Positions 36,490 through 43,570 of a DNA stretch of 64,000 bases are shown one piece after another. Made by a program: the position numbers and the translations under genes. The notes under the pieces are model-generated. The model ran no database searches. It saw nothing but the letters and a program-made list of their open reading frames with translations, and had not been told where the DNA came from. The DNA is from Rhodoluna sp. (GTDB taxonomy: Bacteria; Actinomycetota; Actinomycetes; Actinomycetales; Microbacteriaceae): the NCBI RefSeq assembly GCF_024639375.1, contig NZ_JAHEIM010000001.1, forward strand, positions 80,856 to 144,855. The letters run 5' to 3'. Positions within the stretch are counted from its first letter, which is position 1. Each line of letters starts with the position of its first letter.

Positions 36490-37272
36490 GTGACACTTCG
36501 AGACAGAAGCGAGTTAGCAACCGCAAAGCGTGTGGTTGTGAAGGTTGGTTCGTCTTCGATTAGCGGTGCTAACGAAAACAAAATTGACCTGCTGGTAGAT
36601 GCACTGGCAAAGTCGAACGCTCGTGGCACCGAAGTGATTCTTGTTACCTCGGGTGCCATTGCAAATGCGCTGCCACTTTTTAATCTCACAGCCCGCCCAG
36701 ATGATTTGCCTATGGTGCAGGCGCTTGCCTCAGTGGGGCAAAGCAAGCTGATTGCTCGCTACCAGGCGAGTCTCGAAAAGTACTCGATTATTGTTGGCCA
36801 GGTTTTGCTTACCTCTGGTGACTTTGAACACGATGAGACCCGCAACAACGCTAAGGCAACCCTTGAGCAACTGGTGAAGCTTCGCACTTTGCCAATCGTG
36901 AACGAAAACGACACAGTGGCAACTCACGAAATTAAGTTTGGCGACAACGATCGACTGGCTGCGCTAGTTGCCGTGCTTGTTGATGCTGACGCTCTCATTT
37001 TGCTGAGCGACGTTGACGGCCTGTATGACATGCCACCAGAAAAAGATGGCGCAAAGCGTATTGAGATTGTTTCTGCCGGTTCAGACATGTCTGGCATTGA
37101 AATTGGCGGCACCGGTTCAAAAGTTGGCACCGGTGGCGCAGCTACCAAGGTTTCCGCTGCGAAGCTTGCAACCGATTCTGGCGTGGCCGTGTTGTTGACC
37201 AGCACCGATTTAGTTTCTGAGGCTTTGGCTGGTGCCAACATTGGCACTTGGTTTGAGCCAACCAATAAATAA
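36490..37272 (+). CDS. proB: Glutamate 5-kinase
   Basis: First step of proline synthesis: glutamate to glutamyl 5-phosphate. 260 residues, amino-acid-kinase fold only (VVKVGSSSISG, VTSGAIANAL, NENDTVATHEIKFGDND, GTGGAATKVSAAKLA). The C-terminal PUA domain found in many ProB proteins is absent. GTG start immediately after the obg stop; proA follows after 19 bp. Confidence 0.96.
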   Translation: MTLRDRSELATAKRVVVKVGSSSISGANENKIDLLVDALAKSNARGTEVILVTSGAIANALPLFNLTARPDDLPMVQALASVGQSKLIARYQASLEKYSIIVGQVLLTSGDFEHDETRNNAKATLEQLVKLRTLPIVNENDTVATHEIKFGDNDRLAALVAVLVDADALILLSDVDGLYDMPPEKDGAKRIEIVSAGSDMSGIEIGGTGSKVGTGGAATKVSAAKLATDSGVAVLLTSTDLVSEALAGANIGTWFEPTNK

Positions 37273-37291
37273 ACGAAATTAGGGTTTAAAC

Positions 37292-38539
37292 ATGGTTTCT
37301 GCAATCGACAAGATTCGTCTAGCTAAGCAAGCTGCCGGTTCACTCGCTCAAGCCTCAACCACAGTTAAGAATGAAGTGCTTCAGCAGGTTGCCTCGCTGT
37401 TGCCAATCCGTGCAGATGAGATTATCGCTGCCAATCAAAAAGACCTCGCTAACGGTGTTGCCGATGGCATGACTGCAAGCCTTCAAGACCGTTTGCGCCT
37501 AGACCACGGTCGAATTCAGGCAATTGCTGATTCGGTTTTACAAATCGTTTCCTTGCCAGACCCGGTGGGTGATGTTATCCGCGGTATGTCTTTGCCAAAT
37601 GCGCTGAAGCTCACTCAGGTGCGTGTGCCACTTGGTGTTATCGGTGTAATTTATGAGGCTCGACCAAACGTCACCATAGACATTGCTGTGCTGGCAATCA
37701 AGAGCGGAAATGCCACCGTGCTTCGCGGTGGTCGCGCAGCCGAACACACCAATGCGGTTTTGGTTAAGTTGCTGCAAGACGCGCTGGCAATTGCCGGTTT
37801 GAATTCAGATGCAGTGCAAACCGTGGATGAATTCGGTCGCGATGGCGGCGTTGAAATGATGCGTGCGGTCGGTTTGATTGACGTATTGATTCCACGTGGC
37901 GGCGCTGGCTTGATTCGCCAGGTAGTTGAAGAGGCCAAGGTGCCGGTTATTCAAACCGGCGATGGCGTGGTGCACATTTTTGTTGATGAGACAGCTCGTT
38001 TGGATTGGGCAGTGGAAATCATTCACAACGCCAAGGTTCAGCGTCCGAGTGTTTGCAATGCGGTTGAGACCCTGCTAATTCACGAGAATGCTGTCGAGCG
38101 CATTTTGCCTGCAGTACTTGATCGATTGTCTGAGTCTGGAGTGACGGTTCACGGCGATGAAGTCACCCAGCAAAACTTCTTTGCTGCGGTGGCGGCAACC
38201 GAAGAGGACTGGCGGGCCGAATATCACGACCTTGACATCGCTGTGAAAGTTGTGAAAAACCTAGATGAGGCGCTGGCACACATTGCTACTTACTCGACCA
38301 AGCACACCGAATCGATCATCACCGAGAACGTCAGCAACGCGGAACGCTTCTTGAATGAGGTTGATTCTTCAACCGTGATGGTGAATGCCTCGACTCGTTT
38401 CACCGATGGTGGCGAGTTCGGTTTTGGTGCCGAAGTTGGCATTTCGACCCAGAAACTGCATGCGCGCGGCCCAATGGGCTTGCAAGAGCTAACTTCTACC
38501 AAGTGGCTAGTTCGCGGCAGCGGGCAGGTTAGAGCCTAA
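37292..38539 (+). CDS. proA: Glutamate-5-semialdehyde dehydrogenase
   Basis: Reduces glutamyl 5-phosphate to glutamate semialdehyde with NADPH. 415 residues, aldehyde-dehydrogenase fold; catalytic Cys in RPSVCNAVETLL (about 250-261), VIYEARPNVTIDIAVLAIKSGN and a C-terminal GFGAEVGISTQKLHARGPMGL. Works with ProB next door. Confidence 0.97.
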   Translation: MVSAIDKIRLAKQAAGSLAQASTTVKNEVLQQVASLLPIRADEIIAANQKDLANGVADGMTASLQDRLRLDHGRIQAIADSVLQIVSLPDPVGDVIRGMSLPNALKLTQVRVPLGVIGVIYEARPNVTIDIAVLAIKSGNATVLRGGRAAEHTNAVLVKLLQDALAIAGLNSDAVQTVDEFGRDGGVEMMRAVGLIDVLIPRGGAGLIRQVVEEAKVPVIQTGDGVVHIFVDETARLDWAVEIIHNAKVQRPSVCNAVETLLIHENAVERILPAVLDRLSESGVTVHGDEVTQQNFFAAVAATEEDWRAEYHDLDIAVKVVKNLDEALAHIATYSTKHTESIITENVSNAERFLNEVDSSTVMVNASTRFTDGGEFGFGAEVGISTQKLHARGPMGLQELTSTKWLVRGSGQVRA

Positions 38540-38584
38540 ACCGGGCTCGGCTAGGTTATTCTGGAGAGGTTCTGAGGAGAAAAA

Positions 38585-38752
38585 TTGAACGTAATTCTTG
38601 CGGCAGAAGAAGCAGGCGTCACATTGCCATTCCCATCTTTCTGGTTTGGTGTAATTGCAATCGGCACCTTCATCTTGCTTGGTCTTGTCACCTGGTCTTA
38701 CCGTGACGTGGCAAACCGTCACGATCACAAAGAGTCAAAGGGCCACCACTAG
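38585..38752 (+). CDS. Small single-pass membrane protein
   Basis: A 55-residue gene: a short N-terminus (MNVILAAEEAGVTLPFPSF), one membrane helix (WFGVIAIGTFILLGLVTW, about 20-37) and a basic, His-rich tail (YRDVANRHDHKESKGHH). The TTG start has AGGAG five bases upstream, and the gene fits neatly between proA and nadD, which argues for a real gene. Family and function not recognised. Confidence 0.8.
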   Translation: MNVILAAEEAGVTLPFPSFWFGVIAIGTFILLGLVTWSYRDVANRHDHKESKGHH

Positions 38753-38775
38753 GAGTTACCTAGCGGCAAAATCGC

Positions 38776-39363
38776 ATGAGCAAAATTCGTCTCGGCGTGA
38801 TGGGCGGCACCTTCGACCCAATTCACTATGGCCACTTAGTGGCCGCCAGCGAAGCAGCAGCTGCGTTCAATCTTGACGAAGTGGTCTTCGTGCCAACGGG
38901 CGAGCCTTGGCAAAAACAAAACTTCACCACGGGGGAGCACCGTTATTTAATGACGGTGATTGCCACCGCATCTAATCCGAGGTTCAAAGTGAGCCGCGCT
39001 GATATCGATCGCGACGGCCCAACCTACACAATCGACACGCTCAATGACATCAGCAACGAATATCCTGATGCCGAACTTTTCTTCATCACAGGGGCCGACG
39101 CTATTTCGCAAATTCTTTCTTGGAAGGACATCGAAAAGATTTGGGGCATGGCGCACTTTGTTGCGGTTAGTCGACCCGGGCATGCCTTGGCTGTTCCAGA
39201 ATCTCCGCACGGTGTTGTTTCACTTTTGGAGATTCCAGCTCTAGCTATTTCTTCAACTGATATTCGTGCACGCGTTGCCGACAAAAAACCAATTTGGTAC
39301 CTGTTGCCAGATGGAGTTGTTCAATACATTGCAAAACACAAACTTTATCGAGGTGGCAAATGA
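38776..39363 (+). CDS. nadD: Nicotinate-nucleotide adenylyltransferase
   Basis: Makes deamido-NAD from nicotinate mononucleotide and ATP. 195 residues; [12 protein letters not shown] (10-21) and the C-terminal ISSTDIRAR (about 156-164) are the two nucleotidyltransferase motifs. Its stop overlaps the start of the next gene (ATGA). Confidence 0.96.
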   Translation: MSKIRLGVMGGTFDPIHYGHLVAASEAAAAFNLDEVVFVPTGEPWQKQNFTTGEHRYLMTVIATASNPRFKVSRADIDRDGPTYTIDTLNDISNEYPDAELFFITGADAISQILSWKDIEKIWGMAHFVAVSRPGHALAVPESPHGVVSLLEIPALAISSTDIRARVADKKPIWYLLPDGVVQYIAKHKLYRGGK

Positions 39364-40160
39364 CCGAAGGTCAGTTTCAGTCTCGACGTGAATTGCGTGA
39401 AGCCGAACGCAATGGCACAGTCGTGCCGACTTCACCGGCAGTGCAAGATCAGCCCTTACCTCAGCCAGTTGAAGCCGCGCCTGCGCCGTTAGCAGCTGTT
39501 GAAGTTGTTGCAAACGATGAACCAGAAATTATCGCGACACCGGCAACTAGCAGTTTATTTTTGTCTCGTCGCCAATTGCGCGATTTTGAGAAGCGCGGTG
39601 TTGTGCCGGCAGCTTCACCCCAGGAGGCTGCTCAGAATCTTGAGGCAGCTGCCGCAACTGAAGCCGCTATCGAGGTTGCAGCAACTGAAGCACCTGCCTT
39701 TGATGAGGTTCTTGCTGAGGCTGAGGAACCAATCACCTCAGGCATTCAACTTTTCGCGGTATCGCCAAACCTAAACATCGAGCCGCAGACTGCATCGATC
39801 ATGATTGTGCCCGAAGACCCGCTGGCTAACCTAAATGTGCACATCACCGAAACCGGCGAGCTGCTCAAGACTGGCTCCATTGAACTGCCAAAGTTGACCA
39901 CCAACACCGGCGAAATCTCAACCATCTTGGATGCATCCGAGGTTGACGATGCCACCGTGCAAGACAGCATCAGCGGCTACGTTTCAACGATTGCACCGCT
40001 TCGAGCGAGCGGTGTGGTCAACACGGCAGGCAAAATCGGCATCATGCCCACCCGCTTGGCCCGCGGCCAAGGTCAAATTTTTGCGGTGCTTACCGCTTCG
40101 TTGCTAATGGTCACCGTGGGTGGATTGCTACTAGCTGCGTATATGCTTGGACTCTTGTAA
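39360..40160 (+). CDS. Unknown protein with SRRxLR repeats and a C-terminal membrane anchor
   Basis: 266 residues, not recognised. Two similar motifs, [13 protein letters not shown] (about 5-17) and [13 protein letters not shown] (about 68-80), are separated by a Pro/Ala/Glu-rich linker. Then comes a long acidic Thr/Ser-rich region, and a single membrane helix near the C-terminus ([21 protein letters not shown]) leaving about five residues. This is a tail-anchored or type II layout. ATG 39360 overlaps the nadD stop (ATGA). Sits between nadD and rsfS, an operon for NAD and ribosome silencing, which does not define its job. Confidence 0.8.
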   Translation: MTEGQFQSRRELREAERNGTVVPTSPAVQDQPLPQPVEAAPAPLAAVEVVANDEPEIIATPATSSLFLSRRQLRDFEKRGVVPAASPQEAAQNLEAAAATEAAIEVAATEAPAFDEVLAEAEEPITSGIQLFAVSPNLNIEPQTASIMIVPEDPLANLNVHITETGELLKTGSIELPKLTTNTGEISTILDASEVDDATVQDSISGYVSTIAPLRASGVVNTAGKIGIMPTRLARGQGQIFAVLTASLLMVTVGGLLLAAYMLGLL

Positions 40161-40179
40161 ACAAACCTCAAAGGAACCT

Positions 40180-40548
40180 GTGACTGCAACCGCTAAAGCC
40201 ATTCAAATCGCCAATCTTGCTGCCGCTGCGGCGCTAGATAAGTTGGCAGAAAACGTGGTGGCTCTGGATGTCACCGGCCCGATGCCTTTGACCGACATCT
40301 TCCTTTTGGCTTCTGGTCGCAATGAGCGCCAGGTTGCCTCTATTGCCGATGAAATCGAATTCAAGTTGCTAGAAGCTGGGGTTAAGTACCTGCGCCGCGA
40401 GGGCAAAGAGACTGGTCGCTGGATTCTCTTGGACTTTGGTGACGTGGTTTGCCACATCATGGTCGAAGAAGATCGCATGTATTACTCGCTTGAGCGCCTT
40501 TGGAAAGACTGCCCCATCGTAAAACTTGACGCTGTGCCAGCCGCATAA
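40180..40548 (+). CDS. rsfS: Ribosomal silencing factor RsfS
   Basis: Binds L14 of the free 50S subunit and blocks joining in starvation. 122 residues: LAAAAALDKLAENVVALDVTG, LTDIFLLASGRNERQVASIADEIE, REGKETGRWILLDFGDVVCHIM and YYSLERLWKDCP. GTG 40180 has AAGGAA five bases upstream; an upstream in-frame start overlapping the previous gene is less likely. Followed by tRNA-Ala. Confidence 0.96.
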   Translation: MTATAKAIQIANLAAAAALDKLAENVVALDVTGPMPLTDIFLLASGRNERQVASIADEIEFKLLEAGVKYLRREGKETGRWILLDFGDVVCHIMVEEDRMYYSLERLWKDCPIVKLDAVPAA

Positions 40549-40586
40549 CCTTGGTGTAAACTAACAAAGTTGCTTAGGCAACGAAC

Positions 40587-40659
40587 GGGCCTATGGCGCA
40601 GCTGGTAGCGCACCTGCATGGCATGCAGGGGGTCAGGGGTTCAAATCCCCTTAGGTCCA
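40587..40659 (+). tRNA. tRNA-Ala (anticodon GGC)
   Basis: Acceptor GGGCCTA/TAGGTCC (one G-U pair), anticodon loop ATGGCAT in CCTGC/GCAGG giving GGC (reads GCC), T arm AGGGG-TTCAAAT-CCCCT, discriminator A, no encoded CCA. TAAACT at 40557-40562 is a plausible -10. Confidence 0.95.
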
Positions 40660-40660
40660 C

Positions 40661-40697
40661 AAATAAAAAACCACCCAACTCGGGTGGTTTTTTATTT
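40661..40697. terminator. Bidirectional terminator after tRNA-Ala
   Basis: AAATAAAAAACCACCC (40661-40676) pairs with GGGTGGTTTTTTATTT (40682-40697), loop AACTC; a perfect 16-bp stem serving the tRNA and the convergent RpiB-like gene. Confidence 0.92.
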
Positions 40698-40705
40698 ATT
40701 CAAAA

Positions 40706-41170
40706 CTAAAACGAGGCCGTGTAAAGGTTGTCTAGGTCGACTACCTTTTGAACGCGGCGGGCATACTTCGGTTCGCTAGTGCCCAGCCACTCTGTGGTCA
40801 TCCAAACGCGAACAATCTCAAGGGCAATAGCCGAGCCAATGAGCTTGCCGCCCAAGCACAGCACATTGGTATCGCTGTGCGAGCGGGCGAGTTCCGCGCA
40901 AAATGAATCTTGACAAACAGCGGCAAAAATACCTCGCAGCTTGTTCGCGATCATTGCGCTGCCGTAGCCAACTCCATCAACAAATATTCCGCGGTCTGCT
41001 TCACCCTTGGCTACAGCCAGGGTGGCTGGCAAAACGTAGTCGGGTAAATCCGCTGCTTCATCTGTGTCGGTGCCAAAGTCGGTAACCGTGTGCCCCATAG
41101 ATTCAAGCAGTGCCCTAATCTCCAATTTGAGAGAGCGACCTGCGTGGTCGCTGGCAATTGCAATATGCAT
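40706..41170 (-). CDS. RpiB/LacAB family sugar-phosphate isomerase paralogue
   Basis: 154 residues of the RpiB fold (MHIAIASDHAGRSLK, RSHSDTNVLCLGGKLIG). It differs from the rpiB at 16222 at the active site. The segment RGIFVDGVGYGSAMIANK has Asp where E. coli-type enzymes carry the catalytic Cys, and Ser where the mycobacterial type has Glu. It may therefore act on another sugar phosphate (LacAB- or erythrulose/deoxyribose-like). Overlaps the DUF167 gene by one base; deoC is divergent from that pair. Substrate unknown. Confidence 0.85.
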   Translation of the reverse strand: MHIAIASDHAGRSLKLEIRALLESMGHTVTDFGTDTDEAADLPDYVLPATLAVAKGEADRGIFVDGVGYGSAMIANKLRGIFAAVCQDSFCAELARSHSDTNVLCLGGKLIGSAIALEIVRVWMTTEWLGTSEPKYARRVQKVVDLDNLYTASF

Positions 41171-41397
41171 TAGTCATTCCTTACTTGAACTCGTTTTATG
41201 CGTGAGGTGAAGCCTGATTCAATTTCAATCTTGGACTTTGCAATTCCGTAGTGTTTGGCAAGAACTTCGATGAGGCCTTCGTTGGCGGCGCCATCCACAG
41301 CGCGTTCTTTGATAAAAACGGTGAGTGCGCCATCGGCATCGGTTTCAACCAAAGGCCCCTTTTTGGAACCTGGCTTAACTTTCACTGTCACACGCAC
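41170..41397 (-). CDS. DUF167 (YggU) family protein
   Basis: 75 residues with the family pattern VKVKPGSKKGPLVE, AVDGAANEGLIEVLAKHYGIAKSKIEIESG and a C-terminal SRIKRVQV. Small alpha/beta fold of unknown function. GTG 41397 follows TAGATT by six bases (leaderless). First gene of a two-gene unit with the RpiB-like isomerase. Confidence 0.9.
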   Translation of the reverse strand: MRVTVKVKPGSKKGPLVETDADGALTVFIKERAVDGAANEGLIEVLAKHYGIAKSKIEIESGFTSRIKRVQVRND

Positions 41398-41403
41398 ACG
41401 ACC

Positions 41404-41413
41404 AATCTAGACT
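41404..41413. promoter_or_regulatory. Shared divergent -10 (AATCTAGACT) for DUF167 and deoC
   Basis: Plus strand TAGACT (41408-41413) lies six bases before ATG 41420; minus strand TAGATT (41409-41404) lies six bases before GTG 41397. The two start codons are 22 bp apart, the same geometry as AKR/msrA. A -35-like CTGTCA is 17 bp upstream of the deoC box. Confidence 0.65.
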
Positions 41414-41419
41414 GTGAAT

Positions 41420-42115
41420 ATGACCAAAACCTACCGCGGCCTCACGCTAAAGCAAGTTGCTCAGACAATCGATCACTCAATCTTGAAGCCTGACTTCACC
41501 TATGCCGATGTCGAAGCTGGGGCAGCGGTTGCGCTCAAATGGGCAACTGCTTCTTATTGCATTCGCCCTATGGATGTGCCTGCCGCTGCAAAGTTGCTGG
41601 CTGGTTCTGGTGTGAACGTGTGCACCGTGATTGGTTTTCCGCACGGCTCAGCAACTACCGCCAGCAAGGCGTTTGAAACCAAAGATGCCATCGAGAATGG
41701 CGCGGTTGAAATCGACATGGTTTTGAATATCTCGGCGCTGCTTTCGGGCGATTTCGATTATGTTCGCGAAGACATCAAGGCAGTGGTTGATGTGGCTCAT
41801 GCCAAAGATGCCAGCGTCAAAGTGATCTTTGAAACTGCCTTTTTGAACGATGAGCAAATCGTCAAAGCCTGTGAACTAACCGAGGCGGCTGGCGCCGACT
41901 ATGTAAAGACCTCAACGGGTTTCGCGAGTGAAGGTGCCACACTGCACAACGTGCAGCTGATGAAGGCAACTGTGGGCGACCGCCTAAAGGTCAAGTCATC
42001 AGGTGGCGTGCGCACCCTCGATCAGCTAATTGACTACATGGACGCAGGGGTCACTCGTTCTGGTTGTTCGGCCACTGAAGCCGTTTTAGAGGAATTTCAG
42101 CAAAAAGCGGAATAA
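41420..42115 (+). CDS. deoC: Deoxyribose-phosphate aldolase
   Basis: Splits 2-deoxyribose 5-phosphate into glyceraldehyde 3-phosphate and acetaldehyde. 231 residues; TIDHSILKPD, NGAVEIDMVLNISAL, VKVIFETAFLN and the Schiff-base Lys in DYVKTSTGFASEGAT. ATG 41420 fits the leaderless spacing; GTG 41414 would add two residues. Divergent partner is DUF167 plus an RpiB-like isomerase, which suggests sugar-phosphate salvage. Confidence 0.95.
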   Translation: MTKTYRGLTLKQVAQTIDHSILKPDFTYADVEAGAAVALKWATASYCIRPMDVPAAAKLLAGSGVNVCTVIGFPHGSATTASKAFETKDAIENGAVEIDMVLNISALLSGDFDYVREDIKAVVDVAHAKDASVKVIFETAFLNDEQIVKACELTEAAGADYVKTSTGFASEGATLHNVQLMKATVGDRLKVKSSGGVRTLDQLIDYMDAGVTRSGCSATEAVLEEFQQKAE

Positions 42116-42143
42116 TTCTGTCAAGAGGGTGTTTACTTAACTC

Positions 42144-42926
42144 ATGACTACCTCGATTCTTCCATCGCTCTACATCAGCCACGGGGCTCCGCCGCTTCTT
42201 GACGACGAACTGTGGATGAGTCAGCTGGCTGCCTGGGCCAAAGAAATGCCCAAGCCAAAAGCTATTTTGATTGTCTCTGCCCACTGGGAGAGCGCGCCAA
42301 TCTCAATCTCTTCGACTGCCGCAAACACCCCTTTGATTTATGACTTCGGTGGTTTCGCCCCAAAGTTCTACAACATGAAATACGCAACCCCGGATGCCTC
42401 TTGGCTAGGCGAGATGGTTGCCAAGCTGATGCCCGACAACGAGCCGCTGCATCAGCATGCCTCGCGCGGTCTCGACCACGGTGCCTGGGTTCCACTTCGC
42501 GTGATGTACCCAGATGCCGACATTCCGGTGCTGCAACTTTCGATGCCAACTCACGACCCGGTGAAGTTGCTCGACTTAGGTCGTCGCTTGCGTGCACTTC
42601 GCGAAGAAGGCGTGCTTGTTATTGGCTCTGGTTTCATGACCCATGGCTTGCCATACATTCGCGACTGGCGCGTTGAGGCGGCCGCACCTGGTTGGTCGGC
42701 TGACTTTGACCACTGGGCGCAAGAGGCGCTCGACAAGGGTGACATCGAAACCCTAATCAACTATCGCAACACTGCTCCTGGCATGCCTTATGCGCACCCA
42801 ACTGTTGAACACTTCACTCCGTTGTTCATTTCGCTTGGTGCCGCTTCGACTCCCGAGCAAATTGCCAAGACCAAGATCGATGGTTACTTCATGGGTCTTT
42901 CAAAGCGTTCGTTCGAGGTCGTTTAA
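42144..42926 (+). CDS. Extradiol ring-cleavage dioxygenase (LigB/YgiD family)
   Basis: 260 residues, class III extradiol dioxygenase fold. Metal-binding His in YISHGAPPLLDD and VSAHWES, plus RGLDHGAWVPLRVMYPDADIPV and SGFMTHGLPYIRD. Relatives act as DOPA 4,5-dioxygenases or YgiD; the true substrate is unknown. Its stop overlaps the start of the esterase gene by one base, so both are made together, perhaps for catechol or quinone detoxification. Confidence 0.9.
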   Translation: MTTSILPSLYISHGAPPLLDDELWMSQLAAWAKEMPKPKAILIVSAHWESAPISISSTAANTPLIYDFGGFAPKFYNMKYATPDASWLGEMVAKLMPDNEPLHQHASRGLDHGAWVPLRVMYPDADIPVLQLSMPTHDPVKLLDLGRRLRALREEGVLVIGSGFMTHGLPYIRDWRVEAAAPGWSADFDHWAQEALDKGDIETLINYRNTAPGMPYAHPTVEHFTPLFISLGAASTPEQIAKTKIDGYFMGLSKRSFEVV

Positions 42927-43570
42927 TGTCGTTTAATCCAAACGATCTAAGCCGCCCACACGTTTGGGTTCCAGCTGCGGATGTCGCCAGTGCGCGCACT
43001 CTGTTGTTGCTTCACGGTTCGGGTGCCGACGAGCATGACCTTTTGAATCTTGGCAAAATGCTTGACCCTACCGCCAACTTGCTTTCACCTAGAGGTTTGC
43101 GCAAGAGCGACGGTGCTAACCGCTTTTTCAAGTTGATTGAGCAAGATACCTACGACGAAAAAGAAGTAATCGATAACTCCGCTGAGTTGGCCAACTTCTT
43201 GTGGGCTGCATCCGGTGAATACGGTTTCAACGCCGATAAGGTGTTTGCGGTGGGTTTCTCAAATGGCGCCAATGCCGCAACTTCGCTTTTGCTGCTGCAG
43301 CCAGATTCGGTTGCTGGAGTTGCAGCCTTCGGAAACAACAAGGTTTTTGAAACCACACCGCACAAAAAGGGTGAACCTGATCTAACCGGCAAGCATGTCT
43401 GGATTGCCAATGGTGCTTCCGACGCGTATTCACCGCAGGTGCGCATCGACCGATTGATTGCAGAGTTTCAGCAGCTCGGTGCCAACGTGAAATTCATGCT
43501 GCACTCTGGTGGTCACAACATTGTTGGCGAGCATGTGCGTGCCATCGCCGAAGACCTCAAGATGCTTTAG
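42926..43570 (+). CDS. Phospholipase/carboxylesterase family alpha/beta hydrolase
   Basis: 214 residues: LLLHGSGADEHDLLNLGKML (oxyanion region), nucleophile GFSNGANAA (about 109-117), Asp in ASDAYSPQV and His in SGGHNIVG. Related to YpfH/MhqD-type esterases. Coupled to the dioxygenase gene. The 3' end overlaps the convergent dnaE2 by 14 bp. Confidence 0.9.
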   Translation: MSFNPNDLSRPHVWVPAADVASARTLLLLHGSGADEHDLLNLGKMLDPTANLLSPRGLRKSDGANRFFKLIEQDTYDEKEVIDNSAELANFLWAASGEYGFNADKVFAVGFSNGANAATSLLLLQPDSVAGVAAFGNNKVFETTPHKKGEPDLTGKHVWIANGASDAYSPQVRIDRLIAEFQQLGANVKFMLHSGGHNIVGEHVRAIAEDLKML

